Shown: positions 17,260 to 26,941 of the stretch, one piece after another
Numbering within the stretch: position 1 is the first letter of the stretch
Layout of the letters: every line of letters begins with the position of its first letter
Origin: Bacteroidales bacterium UBA1794
GTDB taxonomy: Bacteria > Bacteroidota > Bacteroidia > Bacteroidales > Bacteroidaceae
DNA length: 64,000 bases
Assembly: GCA_002315435.1 (NCBI GenBank)
Contig: DCFW01000027.1
Coordinates: 1 to 64,000, forward strand
Direction of reading: 5' to 3'
Made by a program: the position numbers and the translations under genes
The notes under the pieces: model-generated
The model's database searches: none
Told to the model about the DNA's origin: nothing
What the model saw: the letters and a program-made list of their open reading frames with translations, nothing else

Positions 17260-19509
17260 TTAGAACGAAAATCTTAAATCTATTCCAGCTTGAGCAGGTG
17301 CTCCATTCTGAGCAAAATTTGTACCCAATTCACTAAAATAGAAAGTATTATAATGCTTATTCAGCAAATTATGTTCCCATAAACAAACGCTGACCTTGCC
17401 CATTTTCACTGTTGCATGTGCATTAAGTGTACCATAGAATGATTGTTTCACAGTGTTGGCTTCATCCCATCTAATATTTGCAGCACCGGCATAGTTAGCG
17501 CCTAACAAAATGCCTTTGATACAAGAGTTTCCATTACATGCTATTGCATATTCTGCACCTAAGCTAAATGTATGTTCGGGTACGAATGGAACGTAATTGT
17601 GTGAATAATCCGCATCTTTACTATTTACTATTGTGGTATATTTCTCAAATGTTGAATGAGTGTATCCGTAATTCAGATCAAGAGTCAATTGATTCAAAGC
17701 TGCTTTCATTGACAATTCAGCTCCATAACTACGACTTTTTCCTGCATTGCTCACTTCACGACCACCCAACGAATTAAACTTTGTGATCTGTTGATTACGA
17801 GTCTGCATACAAAACACATCCGCATCAGCCCAAAGACGATTACTAAGCAAAGTCATATGTGAACCTACTTCATAGCTCCATGTATACTCAGGTTTATAAG
17901 TAATAGCCGTATTTGCCTCTGAAGTAGTTGTCTTTGTTGAAGACCCTTCAAGCTCAGCACTAATATAGTCTGATAAAGCTTGTATATTGTATCCACCTCC
18001 ACGATATCCGCGGCTCACTGTAGCATACACATTATTATTTGCATCAAAATCATATTGTAATGCAAATTTCGGAAGAAGTTGGAAGTAAGTCTTCGCTGTA
18101 TCGCCAACAAAACTGGCGGTACTATTTCCTGACGTAGTCTTACCGAACATGGTTTGGTTATAATTCATTACAGCTGAAGTATTGTAACTCACTTTCACCC
18201 GTTGAACATCAGCACGCAATCCGATTGTACCAGACAAACCTTTTATATTCAACAAATCATGATAAGTAGATTGATGGAACAAAGCCGTGCCCATACTCGG
18301 GGTTTTAAATGTTCCAGGTATATCCATTGACTTGTCGGTCAAGGTAACTTTTACGGGTGAACCTGCCATTGCTACATCCATTATATTTTGTAAATAACTG
18401 ATGAAGTCAGGACCGAAAACCATTGGTGAATCGGTATTCAACCATTGATAATATCCGAACGCACCGGTTGTCCAATCCCAACGATGCCCAGCCTTACTTT
18501 TGAAAGTAATTTCTTCTGTAAATGTATGTTGGTTTTGGCGTTGTTCCATGCTAAAGAAATCAAGTGAAGTATAATCTTGATCCATATACATGTGATCTTT
18601 CAGATATTGGAATCCGGTAACTGCATTCATTACATAGTTGTCACCGGCATACTCTACATCAAGACTTGCGTTGACCAAGTTACGATGATAACCTGATTTT
18701 GAATTGTAAGCTACGGTATTTGTAGTTAAATTCTTATAAGGATTTCCTCCCTGAGTCACATATTCATAATTGGCATTCAGGTCAATCTTCCATCTATCAG
18801 TAGGCAAATAAATGGCATGTAGTCTGCCACCCACACTATTTTCCCAATCCACTTTCTTTTTGAATGCACTATCTGTATTTGTAAAGAAACCTCCTTTATG
18901 ACTGATGAATCCACCGGCTGAAAAAGCAAACTTATTGCTTACTCTATGATAATGTGTAAATGAAGCATTGTAGTTATCATAGGTTGCTGCGCCCAGATTC
19001 AAGTCTGTACCTTGATAATCAAAAGGTGACTTGGTATGAATTTTAATGAGACCACCCATCGAATTTAATCCATATAATGTTCCTTGAGGGCCACGAAGAA
19101 CATCAATACGCTCTATATCGCTAAAGTTGAAATTAAAAGCAGATTTATCGATATAGGGTACATTATCTACATACATACCCACAGCAGGTGTCCCCAAACG
19201 TGAGCCAACCCCACGAAGATAAATAGCCGAAGTCAAATTCGAACCGTAGTTCGGTATATACAAGTTGGGAGAATAAAAAGAAAGATCTTTCGAAGAAGAT
19301 ATTTGATTATCTTGCATGTCTTTTTTCGAAATCAATGAAGAAGCCAAAGGCATCTGACGCAATTTTGCATTTTCCTTGGGCGAACCAATCACTACAACCT
19401 CTTCAATATCCACCACTCGTGAAGAATCATTAGGAAGAGCTACAACTCTATCTGCAAAAGTAGAATTGGCACCCAACCATACAGCCATAAGTAAAATATT
19501 TTTTTTCAT
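17260..19509 (-). CDS. TonB-dependent outer membrane receptor
   Basis: This 749-residue receptor starts at MKKNILLMAVW, which gives a signal peptide; the longer open frame adds ten residues with no support. A TonB-box-like segment DIEEVVVIGS is near residues 35-44. The plug follows with YLRGVGSRLGTPAVGMYVDN and IDVLRGPQGTLYGLNSMGGLI, then a beta-barrel ending in the aromatic C-terminus DLRFSF. There is no carboxypeptidase-like N-terminal extension and no SusD partner, so it is more like a metal-chelate or small-ligand receptor than a SusC (inference). A LuxR-type regulator lies 86 bases upstream on the same strand. Confidence 0.9.
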   Translation of the reverse strand: MKKNILLMAVWLGANSTFADRVVALPNDSSRVVDIEEVVVIGSPKENAKLRQMPLASSLISKKDMQDNQISSSKDLSFYSPNLYIPNYGSNLTSAIYLRGVGSRLGTPAVGMYVDNVPYIDKSAFNFNFSDIERIDVLRGPQGTLYGLNSMGGLIKIHTKSPFDYQGTDLNLGAATYDNYNASFTHYHRVSNKFAFSAGGFISHKGGFFTNTDSAFKKKVDWENSVGGRLHAIYLPTDRWKIDLNANYEYVTQGGNPYKNLTTNTVAYNSKSGYHRNLVNASLDVEYAGDNYVMNAVTGFQYLKDHMYMDQDYTSLDFFSMEQRQNQHTFTEEITFKSKAGHRWDWTTGAFGYYQWLNTDSPMVFGPDFISYLQNIMDVAMAGSPVKVTLTDKSMDIPGTFKTPSMGTALFHQSTYHDLLNIKGLSGTIGLRADVQRVKVSYNTSAVMNYNQTMFGKTTSGNSTASFVGDTAKTYFQLLPKFALQYDFDANNNVYATVSRGYRGGGYNIQALSDYISAELEGSSTKTTTSEANTAITYKPEYTWSYEVGSHMTLLSNRLWADADVFCMQTRNQQITKFNSLGGREVSNAGKSRSYGAELSMKAALNQLTLDLNYGYTHSTFEKYTTIVNSKDADYSHNYVPFVPEHTFSLGAEYAIACNGNSCIKGILLGANYAGAANIRWDEANTVKQSFYGTLNAHATVKMGKVSVCLWEHNLLNKHYNTFYFSELGTNFAQNGAPAQAGIDLRFSF

Positions 19510-19536
19510 CGTATAACTTATACTTTTATTCGGCTG

Positions 19537-19585
19537 CAAAATTACGAATACCTCCCAATGTACACAATCCTCATATATGAGGATT
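19537..19585 (-). promoter_or_regulatory. Promoter and 20-bp palindrome upstream of the TonB receptor gene
   Basis: The minus strand reads TAATTTTG (19544-19537), a -7 box 28 bases before the ATG. Upstream, at 19566-19585, is the perfect palindrome AATCCTCATATATGAGGATT, next to a TTG in -33 position. It lies between the LuxR-type regulator gene and the receptor gene. An operator for that regulator is the simplest reading (inference). It could instead act as a hairpin at the end of the regulator transcript, but it has no minus-strand T-run. Confidence 0.55.
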
Positions 19586-19595
19586 TTTTAATACT

Positions 19596-20180
19596 TTATA
19601 TTTTATCCGGTGAAATATATCCGTTCATCACGGCATACATTGTGAGGCCCGAGATAGACTTTATACCCAATTTTTGTGAGATGTTCTTACGATGGGTTAT
19701 AACGGTTGTCAGGCTTATATTCAATTTTTCTGCAATTTCTTTATTGATCAGTCCTTTACACAAAAGAATCAATACTTCTATTTCACGTGACGACAAATCA
19801 TTTCCGTTGCGTTCCGAAAGAATCTTATTGCCTCTCGGACTCTTCACAAAATATTTATTTACATCACTTGTCAAATTTTTCACAGGTTGATCTACATTCA
19901 ATATTTTATTGCCGGGAGGTACCGAATGATTAAACGTACCATGCATCATAATAATCGTACGTTCTTTGCGCGGTAGAAAAAAAGCATTATATAGCACATA
20001 TTGTTCGGGCGAAACAAAATAATAGTAATACATATCCGGCGTATCATCAACAAAGGCCCCGAAATCTGCAAAGATACGAACTACAGCATCCGGTACCACA
20101 CGACTGAGTATCAATTCCAACCCTAAACAAGTAAGGGTATTGGGATCGATAACGGCTAATTCAATCGCTTCATTTTTCAT
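19596..20180 (-). CDS. LuxR-family transcriptional regulator with degenerate receiver-like N-terminus
   Basis: The 194-residue protein starts at MKNEAIELAVID. The C-terminal GerE-type HTH (about 126-190) has LSSREIEVLILLCKGLINKEIAEKLNISLTTVITHRKNISQKLGI-like residues. The N-terminal half resembles a response-regulator receiver (AVIDPNTLTCLGLELIL). However, it has one acidic residue (D12) where two are usual, and aromatic residues (Y54/F55) where the phospho-Asp should be. It is probably not phosphorylated. Its start overlaps the upstream FAD-protein gene by 11 bases, and it precedes the TonB receptor, its likely target. Confidence 0.82.
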   Translation of the reverse strand: MKNEAIELAVIDPNTLTCLGLELILSRVVPDAVVRIFADFGAFVDDTPDMYYYYFVSPEQYVLYNAFFLPRKERTIIMMHGTFNHSVPPGNKILNVDQPVKNLTSDVNKYFVKSPRGNKILSERNGNDLSSREIEVLILLCKGLINKEIAEKLNISLTTVITHRKNISQKLGIKSISGLTMYAVMNGYISPDKI

Positions 20181-21747
20181 AATTAGATGATGAATCAATA
20201 TAAGAGGCTATACTTTCGGCACATCTTTCACCATCTATTCCTGCTGAAACAATGCCTCCTGCATATCCGGCACCTTCACCACAAGGAAACAAGCCTTCCA
20301 CCTCCACATGCTGTAATGTTTCTTTATCACGCAAAATCCGCACCGGTGATGAAGTACGAGTTTCCACGCCTATCATCACAGCATCATTCGTAAGGAAACC
20401 GCGTGACGACTTTCCGAAATTAATCAATCCCTGAGCCAAGCGTTTGGTGATAAACGGTGGCATCCAAAAGTGCAACGGAGAGGATATGAGTCCCGGACTA
20501 TATGACGATTTAGGAAGATCTGCTCCCAGTTTCCTTTGCGTAAAGTCTACCATACGTTGTGCCGGAGCTACTTGTTTCATTCCACCTTGCATCCAACTTT
20601 GTCGTTCCAATTCAATCTGGAACTCCATCAACGCAAGTGCACCATATTTTTCATATTCAGGAAGATCCTCAGGATGCGTCTCCACAACCATTCCTGAATT
20701 AGCCCATTGAGATCCACGATTACTGGACGACATGCCATTCACGACCACTTGTTCGGGACCACTTGCTGCAGGCACGACAATGCCTCCCGGACACATACAA
20801 AAACTGTATACACCACGTCCCTCCACTTGAGTGACAAAGCTATATTCAGCAGCAGGCAAATAGGATCCCCGACCCTGTGGATTATGATATTGTATCTGAT
20901 CAATCAGCTCCTGCGGATGCTCCAATCTCACACCGACAGCCAGACTCTTAGCCTCTATAGCGACATGATTTGCATCTAACCAACGATATACATCACGGGC
21001 GGAATGTCCTGTTGCCAGAATCACCGGCCCCATGAAAGTTTGTCCTGTATTCGTTTGAATGCCCAGCACCTTGTTATGTTCAATAAGCAGCGCATCCATA
21101 CGAGTTTCAAAATGTACTTCACCACCACATTCCAGAATAGTATTACGCATACTTTCAATAATTCGTGGCAATTTATCTGTTCCAATATGAGGATGTGCAT
21201 CCACCAATATGGACGCAGATGCTCCATGTTGACAAAACACGTTAAGAATCTTCTCCGTATTACCACGCTTTTTGCTTCGAGTGTATAACTTTCCATCCGA
21301 ATAAGCACCTGCACCGCCTTCACCAAAACTATAATTTGATTCAGGATCAACCACTTGCTCACGTGAGATATTAGCCAAATCTTTCTTGCGATCGCGAACA
21401 TTCTTTCCACGTTCCACAATGATAGGTTTTATGCCAAGCTCTATCATTTTCAATGCAGCAAACAATCCTCCAGGACCGGCTCCCACCACAATAGCCTGCT
21501 TGTTGCCTTTTACCGAATGATATTCAGTGCGAAAATATTCATCCTCTTGAGGATGTTCATCCACATAAGCCCTGACCTTCACATTCATAAAAATCGTACG
21601 TTGTCGTGCATCAATACTTCGTTTCAACACACGAACAGCATTTATGTGATTGGCATCCAATCCTTCTTCTTGTTGCAAATAACTGATTAAGTTTTGTTCA
21701 CTTGCAGCCACTTCAGGCAACACTCTCAACTGATATTCTTTTATCAT
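20170..21747 (-). CDS. FAD-dependent oxidoreductase, COG2509 type
   Basis: This 525-residue protein belongs to the family of predicted FAD-dependent dehydrogenases. The dinucleotide-binding loop VVGAGPGGLFAALK is at 87-100, followed by VERGKNVRDRK. The family-typical FGEGGAGAYSDGKLYTRSKKRG comes next, and PCGEGAGYAGGIVSAGIDG lies near the C-terminus. An N-terminal domain of about 80 residues precedes the Rossmann fold. No reaction has been firmly assigned to the family. It lies 12 bases after radA and overlaps the LuxR-type gene, so the three are probably one transcript. Confidence 0.88.
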   Translation of the reverse strand: MIKEYQLRVLPEVAASEQNLISYLQQEEGLDANHINAVRVLKRSIDARQRTIFMNVKVRAYVDEHPQEDEYFRTEYHSVKGNKQAIVVGAGPGGLFAALKMIELGIKPIIVERGKNVRDRKKDLANISREQVVDPESNYSFGEGGAGAYSDGKLYTRSKKRGNTEKILNVFCQHGASASILVDAHPHIGTDKLPRIIESMRNTILECGGEVHFETRMDALLIEHNKVLGIQTNTGQTFMGPVILATGHSARDVYRWLDANHVAIEAKSLAVGVRLEHPQELIDQIQYHNPQGRGSYLPAAEYSFVTQVEGRGVYSFCMCPGGIVVPAASGPEQVVVNGMSSSNRGSQWANSGMVVETHPEDLPEYEKYGALALMEFQIELERQSWMQGGMKQVAPAQRMVDFTQRKLGADLPKSSYSPGLISSPLHFWMPPFITKRLAQGLINFGKSSRGFLTNDAVMIGVETRTSSPVRILRDKETLQHVEVEGLFPCGEGAGYAGGIVSAGIDGERCAESIASYIDSSSNYEK

Positions 21748-21759
21748 CTTATCTTCTTT

Positions 21760-23127
21760 TTATCCGAATAAAGCTCTGAAAGCTTCTTCAACTTTACGAA
21801 CCGGAACAAGTTCTATATTAAACTTATCCTTGTCCAGCCCTTTCATATTATATATAGGTAATATAAATTGTTTGAAACCTAATTTTGCAGCCTCAGCAAT
21901 ACGTTGCTCTATACGATTTACCGGACGAATCTCACCCGATAATCCCACTTCACCTGCCACACAGATCTGTCCTTCAATCTCCACATCCATATTAGATGAA
22001 AGAATAGAACTGATCACTCCCAAATCAATTGCCGGATCGCTAACACGCAAACCTCCTGCAATGTTCAGAAAGACGTCTTTCTGAGCCAGTTTGAAACCGA
22101 CTCTCTTCTCCAGCACAGCCAACAACATGTTCATTCGCCGGATATCGAATCCCGTAGCACTACGTTGCGGAGTGCCATAAACAGCCGAACTGACCAAAGC
22201 TTGTGTTTCAATCAGAAACGGACGAATACCCTCTATGGCTGAAGCAATAGCCACACCACTCATTCCTTCATGTGATTGTGAAAGGAACAATTCCGACGGG
22301 TTACTCACTTGCCGAAGTCCATCCTGACGCATTTCATAAATACCCAATTCATCCGTACTTCCGAAACGATTCTTTATCGAACGCAATATACGATACATGT
22401 AATGCTGGTCTCCCTCGAATTGCAACACCGTATCCACGATATGCTCCAACACTTTAGGACCGGCAATGCTACCCTCCTTATTAATATGACCAATCATTAA
22501 TACAGGCGTATTGTTCTCTTTGGAAAATTTAAGTATGGATGCAGCACATTCACGTACCTGCGCTACACTTCCCGGTGATGATTCCAGATTTTCAGTAGAA
22601 ATCGTTTGTATAGAATCAATAATGACAATATCGGGATTCACATTTTTAATATGAGTATAAATCTGTTCCAGTGAAGTTTCGCACACAATGTGGCAATCGC
22701 AAGACATACTCGACAATCTATCGGCACGAAGTTTCAATTGCTTTGCGCTCTCCTCTCCACTTATATATAAAACTCGCTTATTCGTAAGTTTCAAGATAGT
22801 TTGTAACACCAATGTAGATTTCCCTATACCCGGTTCTCCACCTATCAACACTAGAGACCCAAGCACCAATCCGCCACCAAGTACACGATTGAATTCAGCA
22901 TCTTTCATGTCAATACGCGGTTCTTCATCGGCTTCTACCTCACTCAACAGTGTAGGCTTCGAACGTGCAGGCTCCGTGCGCCAATCGGTACGTTTGCTCA
23001 CTGCAACCGGATGTACGACCTCCTCCACAAACGTATTCCATTCACCACAAGACGGACATTTTCCCATCCATTTTGGAGAGTCCTGCCCGCAATTACTACA
23101 CACATATACAGTTTTATCTTTAGCCAT
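21760..23127 (-). CDS. radA: DNA repair protein RadA
   Basis: This 455-residue RecA-like ATPase promotes branch migration in recombinational repair. The N-terminal zinc finger has C10, C13, C24 and C27 (CSNCGQ...CPSCGEW). Walker A is GEPGIGKS (97-104), and the RadA-specific KNRFGSTDELGIYEM motif and a C-terminal Lon-like domain (GLSGEIRPVNRIEQRIAEA) are present. The ATG at 23127 is chosen over 23142 because it gives the standard MAKDKTVYVC start. A -7 box TAACTTTG is at 23168-23161 on the minus strand. Confidence 0.96.
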   Translation of the reverse strand: MAKDKTVYVCSNCGQDSPKWMGKCPSCGEWNTFVEEVVHPVAVSKRTDWRTEPARSKPTLLSEVEADEEPRIDMKDAEFNRVLGGGLVLGSLVLIGGEPGIGKSTLVLQTILKLTNKRVLYISGEESAKQLKLRADRLSSMSCDCHIVCETSLEQIYTHIKNVNPDIVIIDSIQTISTENLESSPGSVAQVRECAASILKFSKENNTPVLMIGHINKEGSIAGPKVLEHIVDTVLQFEGDQHYMYRILRSIKNRFGSTDELGIYEMRQDGLRQVSNPSELFLSQSHEGMSGVAIASAIEGIRPFLIETQALVSSAVYGTPQRSATGFDIRRMNMLLAVLEKRVGFKLAQKDVFLNIAGGLRVSDPAIDLGVISSILSSNMDVEIEGQICVAGEVGLSGEIRPVNRIEQRIAEAAKLGFKQFILPIYNMKGLDKDKFNIELVPVRKVEEAFRALFG

Positions 23128-23160
23128 CAGAGCATTGTACAATTAGTTATAATGTAAACG

Positions 23161-23168
23161 CAAAGTTA
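23161..23168 (-). promoter_or_regulatory. -7 box for radA
   Basis: The minus strand reads TAACTTTG (TAnnTTTG), about 33 bases before the radA ATG. Confidence 0.5.
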
Positions 23169-23228
23169 CTAATAAATAGCCAGCACCTCCCGTTTTTAGA
23201 GCAAAAAGTTATTTTTCCTATATTAATC

Positions 23229-23259
23229 TTGATTTTTTAATATAAATAACCTATTTTTG
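23229..23259 (+). promoter_or_regulatory. Promoter of sppA-lpxK-punA-thiL
   Basis: TTG at 23229-23231, 20 bases, then TATTTTTG at 23252-23259 match the Bacteroides -33/-7 pattern, 38 bases before the sppA ATG. Confidence 0.6.
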
Positions 23260-23297
23260 AGCCATATTACACTTTCCTAAAATTAACGCATAAAATT

Positions 23298-25076
23298 ATG
23301 AAGGAATTTTTAAAATACACATTCGCCACCGTTACAGGTTTAATTATAACCGGAGTCCTTGTATCACTGATAGGTTTTATTTTCATAATATCTATTATGG
23401 TTTCATCAGGTGGAAGCACGACCACCTCCGTCCAGAAGAACTCAGTCATGCAAATGGATCTCAACGGATCATTAGAAGAACGTACAGAAGAAAATCCTTT
23501 GAAGGGACTAAAGATTGTAGATGATAAGTTTTCGAGCTATGGATTAGACGATATATTAAGATCTATCAGAAAAGCAAAAACGAATCCCAACATACGCGGT
23601 ATATACATAAAAGCCACCTCATTGAGCGGTGCATCCTTTGCATCCATTCAAGAAATACGTAATGGATTGATTGATTTCAAGAAAAGCGGTAAATTCATTA
23701 TATCTTATTCTGACAACTATACGCAAGGACTCTACTACCTTTGCAGCGTATCCAACAAAATGATACTTAATCCCGATGGTAATGTTGAATGGAAAGGACT
23801 TTCTGCTCAAACCATGTTCTACAAAGATTTGTTGGAAAAACTGGGCGTGAAGATGCAAGTATTCAGAGTCGGAACTTTTAAATCGGCAGTCGAGCCCTAC
23901 ATTCTCAATAAAATGAGCGATGCCAACCGCATGCAAATGAGCAATATTCTCCATTCTATTTGGTCGCAACTGTTGGATGACGTATCGCTTTCACGGGGCA
24001 TCAACAAGCAGCAATTAAACACATTTGCGGATAATGGCATGATGTTTATGGAAGCCAAAGACGTAAAGAAAAATAAAATGGTCGATTACCTGGCTTACCA
24101 AGAGGATGTGCCTAAAATCATCAAATCAACCATGAAAGTAGATGATTCAGAAAAGATTCCTCTTGTCTCACTGGATGAAATGGTGAACGTAAAATCAACC
24201 GTATCAAGCAAATCAGACAATGAAATAGCCGTTTACTACGCATTCGGTGAAATAGATGGAGGTACTTCATCGGATGAATCAGGAATCAAATCCGAAACAG
24301 TTGTCAGCGACTTGAAAGAACTTGCTGATAACAATGACATCAAAGCTGTCGTACTTCGCGTCAATTCTCCCGGAGGAAGTGCTTTCGGCTCGGAGCAAAT
24401 ATGGAATGCAATCAAAAATCTGAAAAAGAAAAAGCCTGTAATCGTATCTATGGGCGATTACGCAGCATCAGGAGGTTATTACATTTCCAGTGGAGCTAGT
24501 GTAATAGTTGCCCAACCTACCACACTTACCGGTTCTATCGGTATATTCGGACTAATCCCCGAGGCAGGTGAACTAGCCAAGAAAGTAGGAATCTCGTTTG
24601 ACAATGTCAAAACAAATAAATTCTCCGACTTCGGAGATATCTCACGTGGTATGAATCCTGAAGAGCAAGCATTAATACAAATGGAAATAAACAGAGGATA
24701 TAACCTCTTCCTGAAAAGATGTGCCGAAGGACGTAAACGTACCACAGCTCAAATCAACACCATTGCTCAAGGAAGAGTATGGACAGGATCCGAAGCTCTG
24801 AAACTTGGATTGGTCGACAACTTGGGCGGACTTGACGATGCCATTAAAATAGCTTCACGCATAGCCAAGATTAAAGGATATTCCGTGAAGAGCTATCCTA
24901 AGAAAGAAGATGTATTTACTTCGCTGTTTAACACAGAGCCGACTAAATACATCAAATCGCAAATTTTGAAAAGTGATATCGGTGAATATTTCACCACACT
25001 CGGATTAATCAATCGTGTACAGAATCACATTGATGCCATCCAAACCCGTATGCCATATAACTTGACAATCAGATAA
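23298..25076 (+). CDS. sppA: Signal peptide peptidase SppA, 67K type
   Basis: This 592-residue membrane-bound serine protease degrades cleaved signal peptides. An N-terminal membrane segment is at about 11-36. Two ClpP-like S49 domains follow. The general base is K195 in GTFKSAVEP (the E. coli K209 context), and the nucleophile is S391 in GDYAASGGYYI. The second domain also shows VNSPGGSAFGSE. It is the first gene of the operon, and its stop codon shares a base with the lpxK start. Confidence 0.94.
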   Translation: MKEFLKYTFATVTGLIITGVLVSLIGFIFIISIMVSSGGSTTTSVQKNSVMQMDLNGSLEERTEENPLKGLKIVDDKFSSYGLDDILRSIRKAKTNPNIRGIYIKATSLSGASFASIQEIRNGLIDFKKSGKFIISYSDNYTQGLYYLCSVSNKMILNPDGNVEWKGLSAQTMFYKDLLEKLGVKMQVFRVGTFKSAVEPYILNKMSDANRMQMSNILHSIWSQLLDDVSLSRGINKQQLNTFADNGMMFMEAKDVKKNKMVDYLAYQEDVPKIIKSTMKVDDSEKIPLVSLDEMVNVKSTVSSKSDNEIAVYYAFGEIDGGTSSDESGIKSETVVSDLKELADNNDIKAVVLRVNSPGGSAFGSEQIWNAIKNLKKKKPVIVSMGDYAASGGYYISSGASVIVAQPTTLTGSIGIFGLIPEAGELAKKVGISFDNVKTNKFSDFGDISRGMNPEEQALIQMEINRGYNLFLKRCAEGRKRTTAQINTIAQGRVWTGSEALKLGLVDNLGGLDDAIKIASRIAKIKGYSVKSYPKKEDVFTSLFNTEPTKYIKSQILKSDIGEYFTTLGLINRVQNHIDAIQTRMPYNLTIR

Positions 25077-26188
25077 TGGAAGACAACTATATAAAAATAA
25101 ACAAGGCATTACTCCCCCTCTCATACCTCTATAGATTGGGAGTATACACTCGTAATAAATTATTCGACTGGGGTGTTCTGCGATCACGTCGGTTTGATAT
25201 TCCCGTCATATGCGTCGGCAACATCACCGTCGGCGGAACAGGTAAAACTCCTCACGTGGAATATCTCATCAATCTTCTTCAGGACCAGTTCAACGTAGGT
25301 GTACTGAGCCGTGGATACAAAAGGAAATCGCATGGCTATATTCTTGCCGATGCCAACACGCCGATGCATAAAATCGGTGATGAGCCCTACCAGATGAAAT
25401 TGAAGTATCCAAACATCCGAATTGCCGTTGATGCTGACCGCTGTGAAGGCATAGACCGCATGAGCGAAGACAATCAATTGGATGTGATCCTTCTTGACGA
25501 TGCTTTCCAACACCGTTATGTGGTACCTGGCATCAATATTCTGCTTGTTGACTATTTTCGATTGATTTGTAATGATGAACTGCTGCCGGCAGGTCGCTTG
25601 CGTGAATCGAAAAATGGGAAAAACAGGGCCAATATCGTCATCGTCACCAAATGCCCCAAAGATGTAAAGCCGATGGACTATCGAATCATATCCAAGCATC
25701 TGAATTTATATCCCTATCAGACTCTTTACTTTACCAAATTGGTATATGGCAATCTAAAGCCTCTTTTCTTGACAGATGCCCCCTCCTTTCCGCTTAGTGA
25801 GTTATCCAACAAGCAAGTATTACTACTTACAGGAATTGCATCCCCACAACGGATGCTTGAAGACCTGAATGAATACACCGGACACATTACAGCGGTCACT
25901 TTCGGTGACCATCACCAATTCACCAACAAAGACATTGAACGAATCAGACAGTCCTATGATGATATGAAAGGTAAAAACAAGATCATCATCACCACCGAAA
26001 AAGATGCCGTACGATTGTTAATTATGGAAAAAGATATCAATTTGATACTCAGGCAGCACCTTTATGTATTGCCGCTTAAAATCAAATTTGAAATGGAACA
26101 GAATGAAAGTTTTGACAAAAATATAATTAGTTATGTTAGAAAAAATAAAAGAAACAGCAGCATTTCTCCAAGAGAGAATGCACACTAA
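25076..26188 (+). CDS. lpxK: Tetraacyldisaccharide 4'-kinase
   Basis: This 370-residue inner-membrane-associated kinase adds the 4'-phosphate to the lipid A precursor disaccharide. Walker A is TVGGTGKT (51-58), followed by VLSRGYKR, GDEPYQM and LLDDAFQHR, all typical of LpxK. A hydrophobic N-terminus (LLPLSYLYRLGVYTRN) anchors it. Its start overlaps sppA by one base, and its last 56 bases overlap the start of the purine nucleoside phosphorylase gene. Confidence 0.94.
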   Translation: MEDNYIKINKALLPLSYLYRLGVYTRNKLFDWGVLRSRRFDIPVICVGNITVGGTGKTPHVEYLINLLQDQFNVGVLSRGYKRKSHGYILADANTPMHKIGDEPYQMKLKYPNIRIAVDADRCEGIDRMSEDNQLDVILLDDAFQHRYVVPGINILLVDYFRLICNDELLPAGRLRESKNGKNRANIVIVTKCPKDVKPMDYRIISKHLNLYPYQTLYFTKLVYGNLKPLFLTDAPSFPLSELSNKQVLLLTGIASPQRMLEDLNEYTGHITAVTFGDHHQFTNKDIERIRQSYDDMKGKNKIIITTEKDAVRLLIMEKDINLILRQHLYVLPLKIKFEMEQNESFDKNIISYVRKNKRNSSISPRENAH

Positions 26189-26939
26189 CCCCGACACAGC
26201 TATCATTTTAGGTACAGGATTGGGACATCTGGCTGACGAAATCACTGATACATACGAGTTCGAATATAAAGATATCCCTAATTTCCCTGTCTCCACTGTT
26301 GAGGGACACAAAGGCAAACTTATCTTCGGTAAATTAGGAGACAAAGATGTGATGGCTATGGAAGGTCGTTTCCATTACTATGAAGGGTACTCCATGAAAG
26401 AAGTAACTTTCCCTATCCGTGTCATGAAAGAATTAGGCATCAAAACACTGCTCGTATCCAATGCCAGCGGTGGCACCAATCCTAATTTCAAGATAGGTGA
26501 TTTGATGATTATCACGGACCACATCAATTACTTTCCCGAACATCCTTTGCGCGGACAAAACCTTTACGGCGACCGTTTCCCCGACATGAGCAATGCTTAT
26601 GACAAGGATCTGGTGCAGAAAGCGTTGAAGATAGCCAAAGAGAAAGGCATTGAAGTACAACAAGGCACTTATCTGGGTACTCAGGGTCCCACCTACGAAA
26701 CTCCTCATGAATACAAGATGTTCCGCATTTGGGGTGCTGACGCAGTGGGCATGTCCACCGTCCCCGAAGTAATCGTAGCCAACCATTGCAAGATTAAAGT
26801 ATTCGGAGTATCTATCATCACCGACCTCGGTGTAGAAGGCAAAATCGTTGAAGTGAGCCATGAAGATGTACAGAAAGCAGCCGATGCCGCGCAACCTCGC
26901 ATGGCAACCATATTCCGTGAACTTATAAATCGTGTGTGA
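26133..26939 (+). CDS. Purine nucleoside phosphorylase, trimeric class
   Basis: The 268-residue enzyme cleaves purine nucleosides with phosphate. It shows TAIILGTGLGHLADEI with the phosphate loop, EGHKGKLIFGKL, GRFHYYEGYSM, NASGGTNPNFKIGDLMIITDHIN and the purine-site region YLGTQGPTYETPHEYKMFR. These fit the class of PunA/inosine-guanosine phosphorylases. Its start lies 56 bases inside lpxK, in another frame, and the N-terminus LEKIKETAAFLQERM is needed for family length, so the overlap seems real. Confidence 0.93.
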   Translation: MLEKIKETAAFLQERMHTNPDTAIILGTGLGHLADEITDTYEFEYKDIPNFPVSTVEGHKGKLIFGKLGDKDVMAMEGRFHYYEGYSMKEVTFPIRVMKELGIKTLLVSNASGGTNPNFKIGDLMIITDHINYFPEHPLRGQNLYGDRFPDMSNAYDKDLVQKALKIAKEKGIEVQQGTYLGTQGPTYETPHEYKMFRIWGADAVGMSTVPEVIVANHCKIKVFGVSIITDLGVEGKIVEVSHEDVQKAADAAQPRMATIFRELINRV

Positions 26940-26941
26940 TA

